A stretch of 64,000 nucleotides of DNA from Candidatus Woesearchaeota archaeon. GTDB taxonomy: Archaea > Nanobdellota > Nanobdellia > Woesearchaeales > JACJVW01. Of the stretch, positions 56,581 through 64,000 are shown in pieces; position 1 is the stretch's first letter; each line of letters opens with the position of its first letter. The notes beneath the pieces are model-generated. The model was not told the DNA's origin and made no database searches. It worked only from the letters and a program-made list of their open reading frames with translations. The translations under genes and the position numbers were made by a program. The DNA lies in the NCBI GenBank assembly GCA_020637435.1, contig JACJVW010000001.1, positions 682,001 to 746,000 on the forward strand, in the 5' to 3' direction.

Positions 56581-57446
56581 TGTCTGTGCATATCCGCGAG
56601 GAATCCGAAAAGGATGACCTGCAATCCAGTCACGATAAGTAGCATCATCATGAATAATAGTCCAAGGTGCCCCTGGATTCCTGAAGTAAGGTGCAGATAG
56701 ACAAAATAGATTGCGATAAGCCCTCCTAGCCCCATCAAAACGACACCCATCATGCCGAAGAACATCAAAGGGGCGAAATCCCTGTAGATGCGAAAGATAT
56801 TTACCCATGCTTTAAATGCGTAGTCAAAAGGATTGGAAAACAGTCTGCTCGGTCGTGTCTTTCTTGTGGCTATAGGTATCTCGCTGATACGCATATTATT
56901 CCGTCCTGCTCTGATAAGCTGTTCCTGGGTATAAGTAAAATCATTGATAAGCGGGAGTTTAGCAACCTCCTTAGTGAATGCGCGAAATCCTGTCGTCGTA
57001 TCGGTGATCCTTGTCTTGAGGAGCTGTGAGAATACCTTTGCAAAAGCGATGTTACCAAGACGTTTGCTTATCGAGCCGCTGTAAAGGCCTTGCTCAAATC
57101 TGCTGCCAAGGACGATGTCATCGCCCATCTCAATGCGCTCGAGAAGCTGAGGTATGAACGAAGCGGGATACTGGCCGTCCGCGTCAGTGTGCACGATGAC
57201 ATCTGCTTTCATCGCGAGGCATTCCTTCATCTCTTTCTTAAACGTGTACGCAAGACCCATATTCTTCTTATTGCTGACGACCTTTGCCCCGTGCTTGCTA
57301 GCAATAGCGACAGTCTTGTCATTACTGCCGTCGTCCACTACAAGGATCTTATGGGTGTAATCATGAAGCGCACCGCTGATCTCGTCGATCACTCTACCGA
57401 TGGTCCTTTCTTCGTTAAAAGCGGGTATCGCTACGACAACCTTCAT
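56577..57446 (-). CDS. family 2 glycosyltransferase, polyprenyl-phosphate sugar synthase (DPM1/GtrB-like)
   Basis: 289 residues from the ATG at 57446 (MKVVVAIPAFNEE). GT-A motifs VVDDGS (36-41) and HTDADGQ (D88/D90), then GSRF and TTGFRAF, and two C-terminal helices (~225-285). It transfers a sugar from a nucleotide donor to dolichyl phosphate; the coupled GtrA protein would flip the product. A minus-strand TATA lies at 57471-57480. Confidence 0.88.
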   Translation of the reverse strand: MKVVVAIPAFNEERTIGRVIDEISGALHDYTHKILVVDDGSNDKTVAIASKHGAKVVSNKKNMGLAYTFKKEMKECLAMKADVIVHTDADGQYPASFIPQLLERIEMGDDIVLGSRFEQGLYSGSISKRLGNIAFAKVFSQLLKTRITDTTTGFRAFTKEVAKLPLINDFTYTQEQLIRAGRNNMRISEIPIATRKTRPSRLFSNPFDYAFKAWVNIFRIYRDFAPLMFFGMMGVVLMGLGGLIAIYFVYLHLTSGIQGHLGLLFMMMLLIVTGLQVILFGFLADMHRQ

Positions 57447-57614
57447 GAAGAAGAGGGGTGAAAAACGGGTTATAAATATATAGGTCAAAGCTTGCGAAAA
57501 GCCTCATTGCTAATACAGGTCCTGTTTGAAACGTCCTAGATAGGCAGATGTTATGGTATGGGGCGAGATACTGGTACACAATACTTTTATAGGGGTAGAT
57601 GCTAACTGACCTGC
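57447..57614. promoter_or_regulatory. divergent promoter region
   Basis: Holds the minus TATA (57471-57480) for the GT2 gene and plus TATA TTTTATAG (57585-57592) 25 nt before the ATG at 57615. Nothing else recognised. Confidence 0.6.
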
Positions 57615-59687
57615 ATGAGTGTGTGGTTGTTTTTGTTATTCGGTTTTGGTTTCGGTTTTATCTGTGATCTCATCCTCAAACGATGGGATGCAGGATTCTT
57701 GGAGAAACTCACAATCCGTTTCGGTATGGGATTGTTGACTTTGCCTATTCTCGGTGTAGTCTTAGCGACACTCCACATTCCTCTGCAGTGGTGGATATTT
57801 GCCCTGCTTGCCTTTGCCACCGCAATTGCTGCCATAATGCTTCGCAAAGACACCTTGATGAAAGATGCGCTTGGGGTAAGTAAAGAGATAAACACGCTCA
57901 AGATAAAAAAATCAACGGTCTATCAGTTGCTTGCTATCGTTCTCTTTATCAGCGCTGCCCAGATGTATATTGGGGGGTCATTTAATTATCCTTGGTTTGA
58001 AGATGGCGATCCCTATGGCTACGCGATGGTCAGTGAATTCATCGCTGAAGAATGCACGTTCTTTCATGATGAGTATTTTGCGCACTATGTCTATCCCTAT
58101 ACTCAGGGCTACCAGATATTCATGGGTATGCTCCTGCAGGTCCATGATTCAACGTACTGGGTGATGAAATTCTTCATGAGTTTGCTCTGTGCCCTCTCCT
58201 TACTGTTCTTCTACAGCTTTGTGCATGCATTCACGAACAAACCTGATATCGCATTCTGGTCGACTGCGGTGCTCTGGGCTGTGCCTGCGTGGTTAAGCCA
58301 CTTCATCTATTCCCTCAATTTCAACATGGTCCTGATCCCTGTCTTCCTCTACGCGTTAGTCAGGACAGAAGAAGATAAAAGATGGCAGTACCTTGGCGGG
58401 CTTGCGCTTGCTTCCCTGATAGTGAGCCATTTCTATACCTCTCTCATACTTATCATACTTACCGTAATCTACATAGGTCTTCGTATCCTGGTGATGGCAA
58501 AAATAGAGAAACCCTTGCTAAATACCTTGGGTCTTGGCCTTCTTGCCAGTCTCGTCTACTGGGTGCCTGTATTCGTGACCAAAAGCCATCTCTTTGAGGA
58601 AGGCCATGAGCTGGGTGGTGTGTACGTATTCTATCCTCTCATCAAGCACCTCCTGGGCATAGGGGGAATAGTGGCCGCGATCTTTTTTGCAGCCCTGATC
58701 TTTTTGTACATCGCCAAAGTCAATGACAACCTGCGACTTAGATTCCTGGAAAAAAAATATCTTGCACCGGTGATTGTCGCGGGCACTACCCTGGCATTCC
58801 TTGCATTGCTTATCCTTCCTGCAGAAAAGATCATGTACTCTGGCGGAAGCGCAAGCCGTTCGTACACTTGGGGGGATTTCTTCATCGCTTCACCGACCAA
58901 TATGATAAACAATCCTGTCGGAATAGGTCTTGTAGCTATGACTCTCTGTTGCATAGGGCTTATCCTGTTATTACTCAATTACAGGAAACTCTTTGAAGAA
59001 AAGAACTTCTTCCTCTTGGTATCGCTGATGTGGTTGGTTTTCACATTTCTTGGTGTCAAGGGCTACGACCTTTCTATCGGTTTTGTCCCGTTTCGTATGT
59101 GGACCTTTTTCGCTATCCCCGTAGCCCTCGTTGCGGGCTACTTCATCCATGAGCTCATCAAGCTATCTCAGGTACCAAAAGAGATGCCTCTCAAAGTAGG
59201 TGCATTCATCGTGCTCTTTGCGCTCGTCGGCTACGGCCTCTACGCAACATCCTTCTCTCAGAAGTATTATCACAACACAGTACCTTGGCCTGAGCACCAG
59301 GTGATGCATCCTGATTCTCAGCCGCTGTACATCTGGATGAGGGATAATCTTCCTTCGGGTACGTTTGTCCTTCCCTACTGCATCTATCCGATGACCTCTT
59401 TTGGCTACGATATGAAAGTGCCCATGTGGAAATATCCTGAGCTCGGTGAGCATATGGGGGGGAGTGAGGAGCCCTACTACAATGCCTTGATTAAAGGCTC
59501 TGCTGAAGATGCGTATCTTTTCCTCAAGGAACGTGAGGTCGAATACACTATTCTTGGGGCTAGTTGCATTGCTAAAGCAAAGCGTGACCCGCAGTTGATG
59601 AATACTGTGCTGCAGGACCTGTTCAATCATACCGGGTTCCAGTTAGTACACGCTACCAACTCTGAATTTTTATTTAGGGTGGTATAG
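57615..59687 (+). CDS. multispanning GT-C-like membrane protein
   Basis: 690 residues with about 12-13 hydrophobic helices over the first ~535 and a soluble C-terminal domain (~540-690). The first outer loop contains WFEDGDPYGYAMVSEFIAEE, an acidic D-x-D containing loop placed where GT-C oligosaccharyl/mannosyl transferases carry their metal site. The C-terminal domain has features common in archaeal GT-C enzymes (YIWMRDNLPSG, YFLKEREVEYTILG-like). Probably transfers lipid-linked sugar to surface proteins or lipids. Confidence 0.65.
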   Translation: MSVWLFLLFGFGFGFICDLILKRWDAGFLEKLTIRFGMGLLTLPILGVVLATLHIPLQWWIFALLAFATAIAAIMLRKDTLMKDALGVSKEINTLKIKKSTVYQLLAIVLFISAAQMYIGGSFNYPWFEDGDPYGYAMVSEFIAEECTFFHDEYFAHYVYPYTQGYQIFMGMLLQVHDSTYWVMKFFMSLLCALSLLFFYSFVHAFTNKPDIAFWSTAVLWAVPAWLSHFIYSLNFNMVLIPVFLYALVRTEEDKRWQYLGGLALASLIVSHFYTSLILIILTVIYIGLRILVMAKIEKPLLNTLGLGLLASLVYWVPVFVTKSHLFEEGHELGGVYVFYPLIKHLLGIGGIVAAIFFAALIFLYIAKVNDNLRLRFLEKKYLAPVIVAGTTLAFLALLILPAEKIMYSGGSASRSYTWGDFFIASPTNMINNPVGIGLVAMTLCCIGLILLLLNYRKLFEEKNFFLLVSLMWLVFTFLGVKGYDLSIGFVPFRMWTFFAIPVALVAGYFIHELIKLSQVPKEMPLKVGAFIVLFALVGYGLYATSFSQKYYHNTVPWPEHQVMHPDSQPLYIWMRDNLPSGTFVLPYCIYPMTSFGYDMKVPMWKYPELGEHMGGSEEPYYNALIKGSAEDAYLFLKEREVEYTILGASCIAKAKRDPQLMNTVLQDLFNHTGFQLVHATNSEFLFRVV

Positions 59688-59714
59688 CCGCCACCAGTAT
59701 ACAAAATAGTAACC

Positions 59715-59776
59715 TTTAAATACGAGCGAAAGCATTTCTAGCCTAACGGCGACAAGCCGGATGCAAAATGAGGTGA
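59715..59776 (+). promoter_or_regulatory. strong promoter and Shine-Dalgarno of the pilin gene
   Basis: TATA TTTAAATA at 59715-59722 and GAGGTGA at 59770-59776, seven bases from the ATG. The combination suggests high expression. Confidence 0.65.
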
Positions 59777-59782
59777 AAATCA

Positions 59783-60226
59783 ATGCAAAAGAAAGGACAA
59801 GCAGCTATGGAGTTCCTTATGACGTACGGCTGGGCTATTCTGGTCGTTCTTGCAGCTATTGCAGCTCTCGCTTACTTCGGAGTTCTAAATCCCGACAGAT
59901 TCCTACCAGAGAAATGCACACTGCCAAGTGGAATTGCATGCTTAGACGTAGAAGGTTCAACTTCATCGATAACTATGAGTATTCAGAACGCTCAGGGAAT
60001 CGATATGGCAAACATCAATCTCTCTTTAGTTGACACGACCGCAAGTACAGAAGTTCAGTGCACAGGATCAACATCACTATCCAACGGTGCAAAGGCAGTC
60101 TACACTTGTAGTGGTTCGTCAAACTTCAGTACTGGAAAGCTGAACAACCAGGTTCGTATCATCTACACGAACTCTCAGACAGCTCTCAACCACACAAAGA
60201 CTGGAGAATTGATTCTGAAGATCTAA
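59783..60226 (+). CDS. type IV pilin-like protein (class III signal, KGQ type)
   Basis: 147 residues. MQKKGQAAMEFLMTYGWAIL followed by a hydrophobic helix is the canonical archaeal pilin signature; cleavage is expected before Gln6. The mature part (~45-147) is Ser/Thr-rich with several N-x-S/T sequons and four cysteines. Monocistronic with strong signals, likely the major pilin of the cell. Confidence 0.9.
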   Translation: MQKKGQAAMEFLMTYGWAILVVLAAIAALAYFGVLNPDRFLPEKCTLPSGIACLDVEGSTSSITMSIQNAQGIDMANINLSLVDTTASTEVQCTGSTSLSNGAKAVYTCSGSSNFSTGKLNNQVRIIYTNSQTALNHTKTGELILKI

Positions 60227-60229
60227 GGT

Positions 60230-60247
60230 CTTCAATTTTTTATTTTT
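60230..60247 (+). terminator. T-rich terminator after the pilin
   Basis: TTCAATTTTTTATTTTTC directly after the stop. Confidence 0.5.
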
Positions 60248-60669
60248 CAAAATTTTATCGGCACTATTTCTTCATACAGAAAGACGATGCGTTCTCCTAT
60301 GTGCAGCATAGGCAGGACGGATACCGGTTTAGGACTGAATCTGCCCGGGATAAATTGGCCCCTCACCCATGCAAGATCATCGCTGATGACAGAAATAGGG
60401 TGATAATCTTTTTTGAATCCTTCGTAGAAACCACGCAACTCTCCTTCTTCCATCTGCTCAAGGATGCATTCCAGATGGAGCATGCGGTGCTCAAAGAGGG
60501 ATTTGCCAAATGCCCTGTTCTTCTGAGGGTCTACTGAGCCGATATACACTTCATATTGTGGATAGGGGTACGCATCCATCTTGTTGGCGCTTCGTCTCCA
60601 TAATCCTGACTCATAGTCATGCAGATATAATGACCCACAACGGGTGATGAAGGCCTGTATAAAATCCAT
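60247..60669 (-). CDS. conserved-looking protein of unknown function
   Basis: 140 residues, soluble, Tyr/Phe-rich, no helix or motif I recognise (LHLECILEQMEEGELRGFYEGF in the middle). A minus TATA TTTATAAA (60691-60698) sits 26 nt before the ATG, which supports expression. Confidence 0.6.
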   Translation of the reverse strand: MDFIQAFITRCGSLYLHDYESGLWRRSANKMDAYPYPQYEVYIGSVDPQKNRAFGKSLFEHRMLHLECILEQMEEGELRGFYEGFKKDYHPISVISDDLAWVRGQFIPGRFSPKPVSVLPMLHIGERIVFLYEEIVPIKF

Positions 60670-61031
60670 GGGGTCAGGAATCTTCTCCTATTTATAAATG
60701 CCCTCTCAACCATCAAAATCAAAGGGATTAACCCTCTCTGCGCCCTATTCTGTATTCTTTTCATTTTTCGGATAAATAATGTCAAAAACATGTCACATTT
60801 GTCTCCCTTAACTGAAGAATAAGTCAGGATAGCGTCTGAAACATGTCTCAACAAAGTCTCAATTAACCTCCTTCCATCTCCACAGGAAATAAGGGGGTGC
60901 TCATTTTCCACAGGAAATAAGGGGGTTCAGCCGCCTATGGTCAACCTCTCTCCTTTTAGATTGTCTCAATAGGTCTCATCTTGTCCTGAGACTCAGTAAA
61001 TTTTATATATCTCCCCACGTAGATACTTTGC
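60670..61031. promoter_or_regulatory. 362-nt intergenic region with direct repeats and operator-like inverted repeat
   Basis: No convincing gene. It holds a 20-nt direct repeat (60879-60898 and 60907-60926, starting TCCACAGGAAAT), two AAACATGTC-like sites (near 60787 and 60839), four GTCTCA hexamers (60845, 60856, 60963, 60973) and one inverted copy TGAGAC (60987-60992). The last pair forms GTCTCA-N8-TGAGAC, ending 9 nt before the TATA TTTATATA (61002-61009) of the next gene. Confidence 0.65.
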
Positions 61032-61418
61032 ATGGACGAAGACATGAAGTTGACGCTCGAACTGCTCCGCTCGACAATAAAGCAGAACGAACTTATGCTA
61101 TCTCACATTCTCGAAGAGAATAAGCGGCTTCGTGAAGAGCTTTCCCAGGTTCGTGCTGCTCCTGAGAATCGCCTCGAGCAAGAGATGCTTAGCAGGCTTC
61201 GCAAGCGCAAAGGCTCAGTCATCCGCAACCGTATACTGGATACAGTGCAGAACAAGGAGCTCAGTCTTGCCGAACTCAAAGGTTTCATTGTTGATGAGCA
61301 GCAGTATTGTTCAAAAGCTTCATTCTACAGGTATATCGACAAGCTTGTCGCCGAAGGGACGATCCAGCTGATAGGGGACCGGCTCCACGCAGCGCAGGTG
61401 CACGATGCTTTACAATAA
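61032..61418 (+). CDS. small coiled-coil / winged-HTH regulator
   Basis: 128 residues. N-terminal coiled coil (~3-48: ELLRSTIKQNELMLSHILEEN) and a wHTH-like C-terminal half (~58-120: SVIRNRILDTVQNKELSLAEL, SKASFYRYIDKLVAEGTI). Leaderless from the TATA at 61002. Its layout parallels the gene at 45248-45895. The inverted repeat upstream suggests self-regulation. The stop overlaps the next start by 14 nt. Confidence 0.7.
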   Translation: MDEDMKLTLELLRSTIKQNELMLSHILEENKRLREELSQVRAAPENRLEQEMLSRLRKRKGSVIRNRILDTVQNKELSLAELKGFIVDEQQYCSKASFYRYIDKLVAEGTIQLIGDRLHAAQVHDALQ

Positions 61419-61752
61419 GTCAAAAGATATTGTCCTCTCTAAAGACCTAAGAGTTTGTACCTCTTTATGGTCCAAGGCCACTGGACTCATGTTCGCCAGA
61501 GCACCGAGAACCCTTGTGTTCGTCATGCCTTCACCACAGATAGTGCCTTTGCACATGTTCTTTGTGCATTTCCCTATAGATGTGCTTTTTCTCGATGATA
61601 AAAAAAAAGTGGTGGAGATCAAATATGATTTCAGACCCTACACCATCTACACTCCAAAAAACAGGGCTAAGTACATTGTAGAGATTCCTCAAGGTACTGC
61701 AGACAGCTGCCAAGTCGGAGACACACTCGAACTTGGCGAGAAGAGCATTTAA
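61405..61752 (+). CDS. DUF192 family protein
   Basis: 115 residues with RVCTSLWSKATGLMFAR, MFFVHFPIDVLFLDDKKKVVEI and VEIPQGTADSCQVGDTLEL, the conserved blocks of DUF192. Function of the family is not settled. No signal peptide here, although many members are exported. Confidence 0.85.
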   Translation: MLYNKSKDIVLSKDLRVCTSLWSKATGLMFARAPRTLVFVMPSPQIVPLHMFFVHFPIDVLFLDDKKKVVEIKYDFRPYTIYTPKNRAKYIVEIPQGTADSCQVGDTLELGEKSI

Positions 61753-61755
61753 ATA
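61748..61755 (+). promoter_or_regulatory. TATA box for methyltransferase gene
   Basis: TTTAAATA overlapping the DUF192 stop; predicts a transcript start near 61777 and so favours the TTG at 61793 over that at 61766. Confidence 0.55.
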
Positions 61756-61792
61756 AACTGTCCGCTTGACGATTTTCGATTGGTGTATTAGA

Positions 61793-62599
61793 TTGAGACT
61801 AGCGCAATTCATTGATGAACAGATATTTTACAGGCTCCCTACCGGCGTGTATTTCTTCTTCCATTTCCTCTCCTTACTAGTTCTTTTCCTAAGAAGGGTG
61901 GTGTTTGGTGGTGTTCTTAGACGTGACAAGTCAAAGAGTCACAAAGAATATAATGATACCAAACAAGTTCATGATACTTTTGATTCCCCATACCAGCAGA
62001 ACATCCTTATGGGTCTTTACAAGGGTAAGCTGACAAAAATGACATACCGGCAAGCTCGAGAGGTCTCGCTACGTCCATTATACAAAATGATTGAGGATCG
62101 CTTAAAAAAGCAGAAAAAACTCAAGGTGATAGAGATCGGCTGCGGAGCTGGTTTCAACCTTATCCTCCTGCATCGCAAATTTGGAGACCGGCTGCAGCTT
62201 TATGGCATGGACTATGCTGGCCGCAGGGTACAAAGGGCAAAGGAACAGTTGGGGGGCCATGCAAACCTCCATACTGGCTCTATCACAGAGCAAACAAAAT
62301 ACGGGGAAAATGAATTTGACATAGTCTTCAGCTCTCATTGCCTCGAGCAGATACCTCATTACCTTCCATGTGCGATAAGAGAGATGGCACGGATCACAAA
62401 GAAAGACATCATGCTCATGGAGCCTGCATTCTCGCTTGCAAATCCTGCACAAAAATTATACCTTATCGTATCGGACTTTGTTACAGTGATGAAAGAGGTG
62501 CTAGAAGAGTCAGACCTAAAGCTCAGGAGCATACACCCAAATGCTGTTTCTCCAAATCCGCTCAATAAGAGCGGGGTATTCATCCTCGAGAAAGCATAG
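61793..62599 (+). CDS. SAM-dependent methyltransferase with N-terminal membrane segment
   Basis: 268 residues from TTG 61793, preceded by GGTG at 7 nt; TTG 61766 would add nine residues. No suitable ATG exists near the start. A hydrophobic stretch (~20-41) may anchor it. Class I Rossmann motifs: VIEIGCGAGFNLILLH (motif I) and FDIVFSSHCLEQIPH (motif IV region), then LMEPAF. Substrate unknown; a lipid or cell-envelope acceptor is possible given the anchor. Confidence 0.75.
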   Translation: MRLAQFIDEQIFYRLPTGVYFFFHFLSLLVLFLRRVVFGGVLRRDKSKSHKEYNDTKQVHDTFDSPYQQNILMGLYKGKLTKMTYRQAREVSLRPLYKMIEDRLKKQKKLKVIEIGCGAGFNLILLHRKFGDRLQLYGMDYAGRRVQRAKEQLGGHANLHTGSITEQTKYGENEFDIVFSSHCLEQIPHYLPCAIREMARITKKDIMLMEPAFSLANPAQKLYLIVSDFVTVMKEVLEESDLKLRSIHPNAVSPNPLNKSGVFILEKA

Positions 62600-62738
62600 T
62601 CCATTTAGTAGAAATTGAAGCTTATCCGTAGTGATGTGGGACATGGGGACGCTGAGTACACATGGCAATCTCCAAGCTTAAGTTTTGAAACAAACACTAT
62701 GAAGTCCCTCGTCCTCTTATTAGTGTTATAAAGAAATA

Positions 62739-62850
62739 TGGGGACACTGAGATTCGAACTCAGATCCGCTGGTGTTTCCCTATGGTTGGTCACTGCAGAA
62801 CCAGCCACCGACTGGAGCCAGCTATTCTAGCCAGGTTATACTATGTCCCC
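62739..62850 (-). tRNA. tRNA-Trp (CCA) with 38-nt intron
   Basis: Minus-strand gene of 112 nt. Acceptor GGGGACA/TGTCCCC with discriminator A, T arm CTGAG-TTCGAAT-CTCAG, anticodon stem GCTGG/CCAGC with loop CTCCAG (anticodon CCA). After position 37 an intron of 38 nt (62774-62811) interrupts the loop at the canonical archaeal site. The spliced RNA is 74 nt; CCA is not encoded. The D stem is weak as drawn. Minus TATA TTTTAAAC at 62877-62884. Confidence 0.85.
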
Positions 62851-62925
62851 GTTAACCTTTGGCAAAGAGTGTCCTGTTTAAAAGCTTTTTTGCGATGAGA
62901 AAGTGTGGAAGATTATGTGAAAGTC

Positions 62926-64000
62926 CTATTTCTTCTTGGTTTTTTTCTTAGCAGTACTCTTCTTTTTTGGTTCCAGAACAATCTCCTGTTCTCTGTTGGA
63001 TTCAAGTCGGCTAAGCAGTATGATGGTGACGACAAGCATGAGCAGGCCAAGTATAATATACCAGCGGTATTCTTTAAGGAAACTCATGATCGCTGATTCC
63101 TTCTCTTCCTTAGGTGGCGCTTCGTTGCGGATACAGACTTTCATGACATCTCCTTCCACATAGCCTCCTCGTCCGTCATCCGCACTAAGCTTAATATAAT
63201 CAAGTCCGTAATAACCAAGGCTTGGCCAGAACTGTGCCCGGCTCTCTTCTATGGTGATATTCGTCATGGCAGGATACCTTACCACTCCAAATGTAAGATT
63301 ATCTCCATCAGGATCAACAAAGAGCGAAGAAAGATTGATCTCATGCATCGTGTCTTTGTACATCTCTACACTGCAGTTCTCATATACGATCTCCTCTACA
63401 GTGATATTCTCTTCAGTTGCAGGCTCTTCGATCAAAGTAGTATTCTCTGTTGTCGCATTCTCGGTGATGGTGATCTCACCATGTGGCCAGAACCACCAGA
63501 TAAGCAATACAAGGAACAGGATGATTAAAAGCAGAAGAATAAGCCAGAGCCACCAAGGCAAGCCTTTTCTCTCTCTTTCCTTCTTAGTCTCTTTTGTCTC
63601 TGAGCTGCGTGTAGTACTGTCCTTACTCCGTGAGCTCAACAGCAGCAGGAGCAAAAGCAGCAGCAGCAGAGCCAGGATGATCCACCAGAAATTACCAAGG
63701 AGAAATGCGATGAATCCTCCTTCCTTGTCCATCACTTGTATCTCTTTCGTCTCCTTGAAAACTCGGTCTTTGTCAGAAACGATGATAGTTGTCAGGTAAT
63801 CTCCTTCGGAAACATTCTCATCAGCTTGCACAAGCAGGTAGAATCCCTTCATCTCTCCAGGCACAACCTGCATCTCTGCCAAAGCCACATAGATAGTTTC
63901 ATTACCATCGTCGATGGCATTGACTGCTTTGATGAATTTAGGCCCCTCGATGCTGACTTTGTATCGTGCATCTTCTGCGCCATTATTGGAAAGGTTGACT
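62926..64000 (-). CDS. membrane protein with CARDB/cadherin-like outside domains (5' partial)
   Basis: The frame is open to the right edge without a stop, so the GTG at 63888 is not necessarily the start. Visible part ~357 residues: a beta domain (NNGAEDARYKVSIEG..., GDYLTTIIVSD) like NEW3/CARDB modules, two hydrophobic helices around a Lys/Arg-rich loop, a cadherin-like domain (HEINLSSLFVDPDGDNLTFGV, YGLDYIKLSADDGRGG) with Asn sequons, a last helix and a Lys-rich tail. Probably a surface or S-layer associated anchor. Confidence 0.7.
   Translation of the reverse strand, partial: VNLSNNGAEDARYKVSIEGPKFIKAVNAIDDGNETIYVALAEMQVVPGEMKGFYLLVQADENVSEGDYLTTIIVSDKDRVFKETKEIQVMDKEGGFIAFLLGNFWWIILALLLLLLLLLLLSSRSKDSTTRSSETKETKKERERKGLPWWLWLILLLLIILFLVLLIWWFWPHGEITITENATTENTTLIEEPATEENITVEEIVYENCSVEMYKDTMHEINLSSLFVDPDGDNLTFGVVRYPAMTNITIEESRAQFWPSLGYYGLDYIKLSADDGRGGYVEGDVMKVCIRNEAPPKEEKESAIMSFLKEYRWYIILGLLMLVVTIILLSRLESNREQEIVLEPKKKSTAKKKTKKK

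Noticed and set aside
60531..60911. 126-codon minus-strand frame
   Set aside because: Overlaps the better supported 60247-60669 gene and the repeat region; low-quality composition and no promoter at its start.

Overview
The window comes from an archaeon, most likely a DPANN-type lineage such as Woesearchaeota (lineage is inference). The archaeal evidence: about fifteen strong TATA boxes lying 25-30 nt before start codons, many of them apparently leaderless; a tRNA-Trp with an intron at the archaeal position; a 5S rRNA gene standing alone with its own promoter; an archaellin; pilin-type class III signal peptides; a Fap7/AK6-type kinase; and DUF99, Ski2-like helicase and NFACT proteins. I see no insertion sequence, integrase, CRISPR array or phage module.

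Region 1 (1-24.4 kb) is one operon dominated by a giant surface protein. Its reading frame is already open at the left edge and runs for more than 7,250 codons. It has dozens of Ig-like modules arranged in a hierarchical repeat, then a ~650-residue acidic calcium-binding (thrombospondin type 3-like) stalk, one membrane helix and a ~315-residue cytoplasmic tail. Four tightly coupled genes for pilin-like membrane proteins follow.

Region 2 (24.4-27.6 kb) holds a kinase-like (APH-fold) protein and a divergent pair of regulators, PhoU-like and Lrp-like. Region 3 (27.6-38.7 kb) is the most unusual part: about sixteen consecutive genes, nearly all for proteins with one N-terminal membrane helix and an outside domain. 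They include three six-cysteine microproteins ending in CC, two 41-42 residue membrane peptides, and three proteins that resemble bacterial murein hydrolases: a clear M15-type DD-peptidase motif set, a lysozyme/SLT-like protein, and a possibly degenerate Amidase_3-like protein. A protein with weak LysM/TPM likeness and a DUF99 protein close the run. I propose this is an uncharacterised envelope machine built from pilin-like parts with wall-cutting enzymes.

Region 4 (38.8-46.9 kb, mixed strands) carries a circularly permuted GTPase, a Ski2-like RNA helicase, an ABC exporter operon with a Fap7-type kinase, and two regulators. One regulator gene is studded with the palindrome GGACATGTCC; the other fuses an HTH to an S-layer-like domain. 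Region 5 (47.1-53.3 kb) is the operon glmM-glmU-glmS (complete route from fructose-6-P to UDP-GlcNAc) plus an NFACT-N protein that lacks NFACT-R, facing an archaellin gene.

Region 6 (53.5-60.7 kb) has 5S rRNA, UDP-glucose dehydrogenase and a sugar nucleotidyltransferase, a polyprenyl-phosphate glycosyltransferase with a GtrA-type protein, a GT-C-like membrane protein, a strongly promoted pilin and an unknown protein. Together with the glm operon it can supply sugars for the heavily sequon-bearing surface proteins. Region 7 (60.7-64 kb) holds a small coiled-coil/wHTH regulator behind an operator-like inverted repeat, a DUF192 protein, a membrane-anchored methyltransferase, tRNA-Trp and a membrane protein cut by the right edge.
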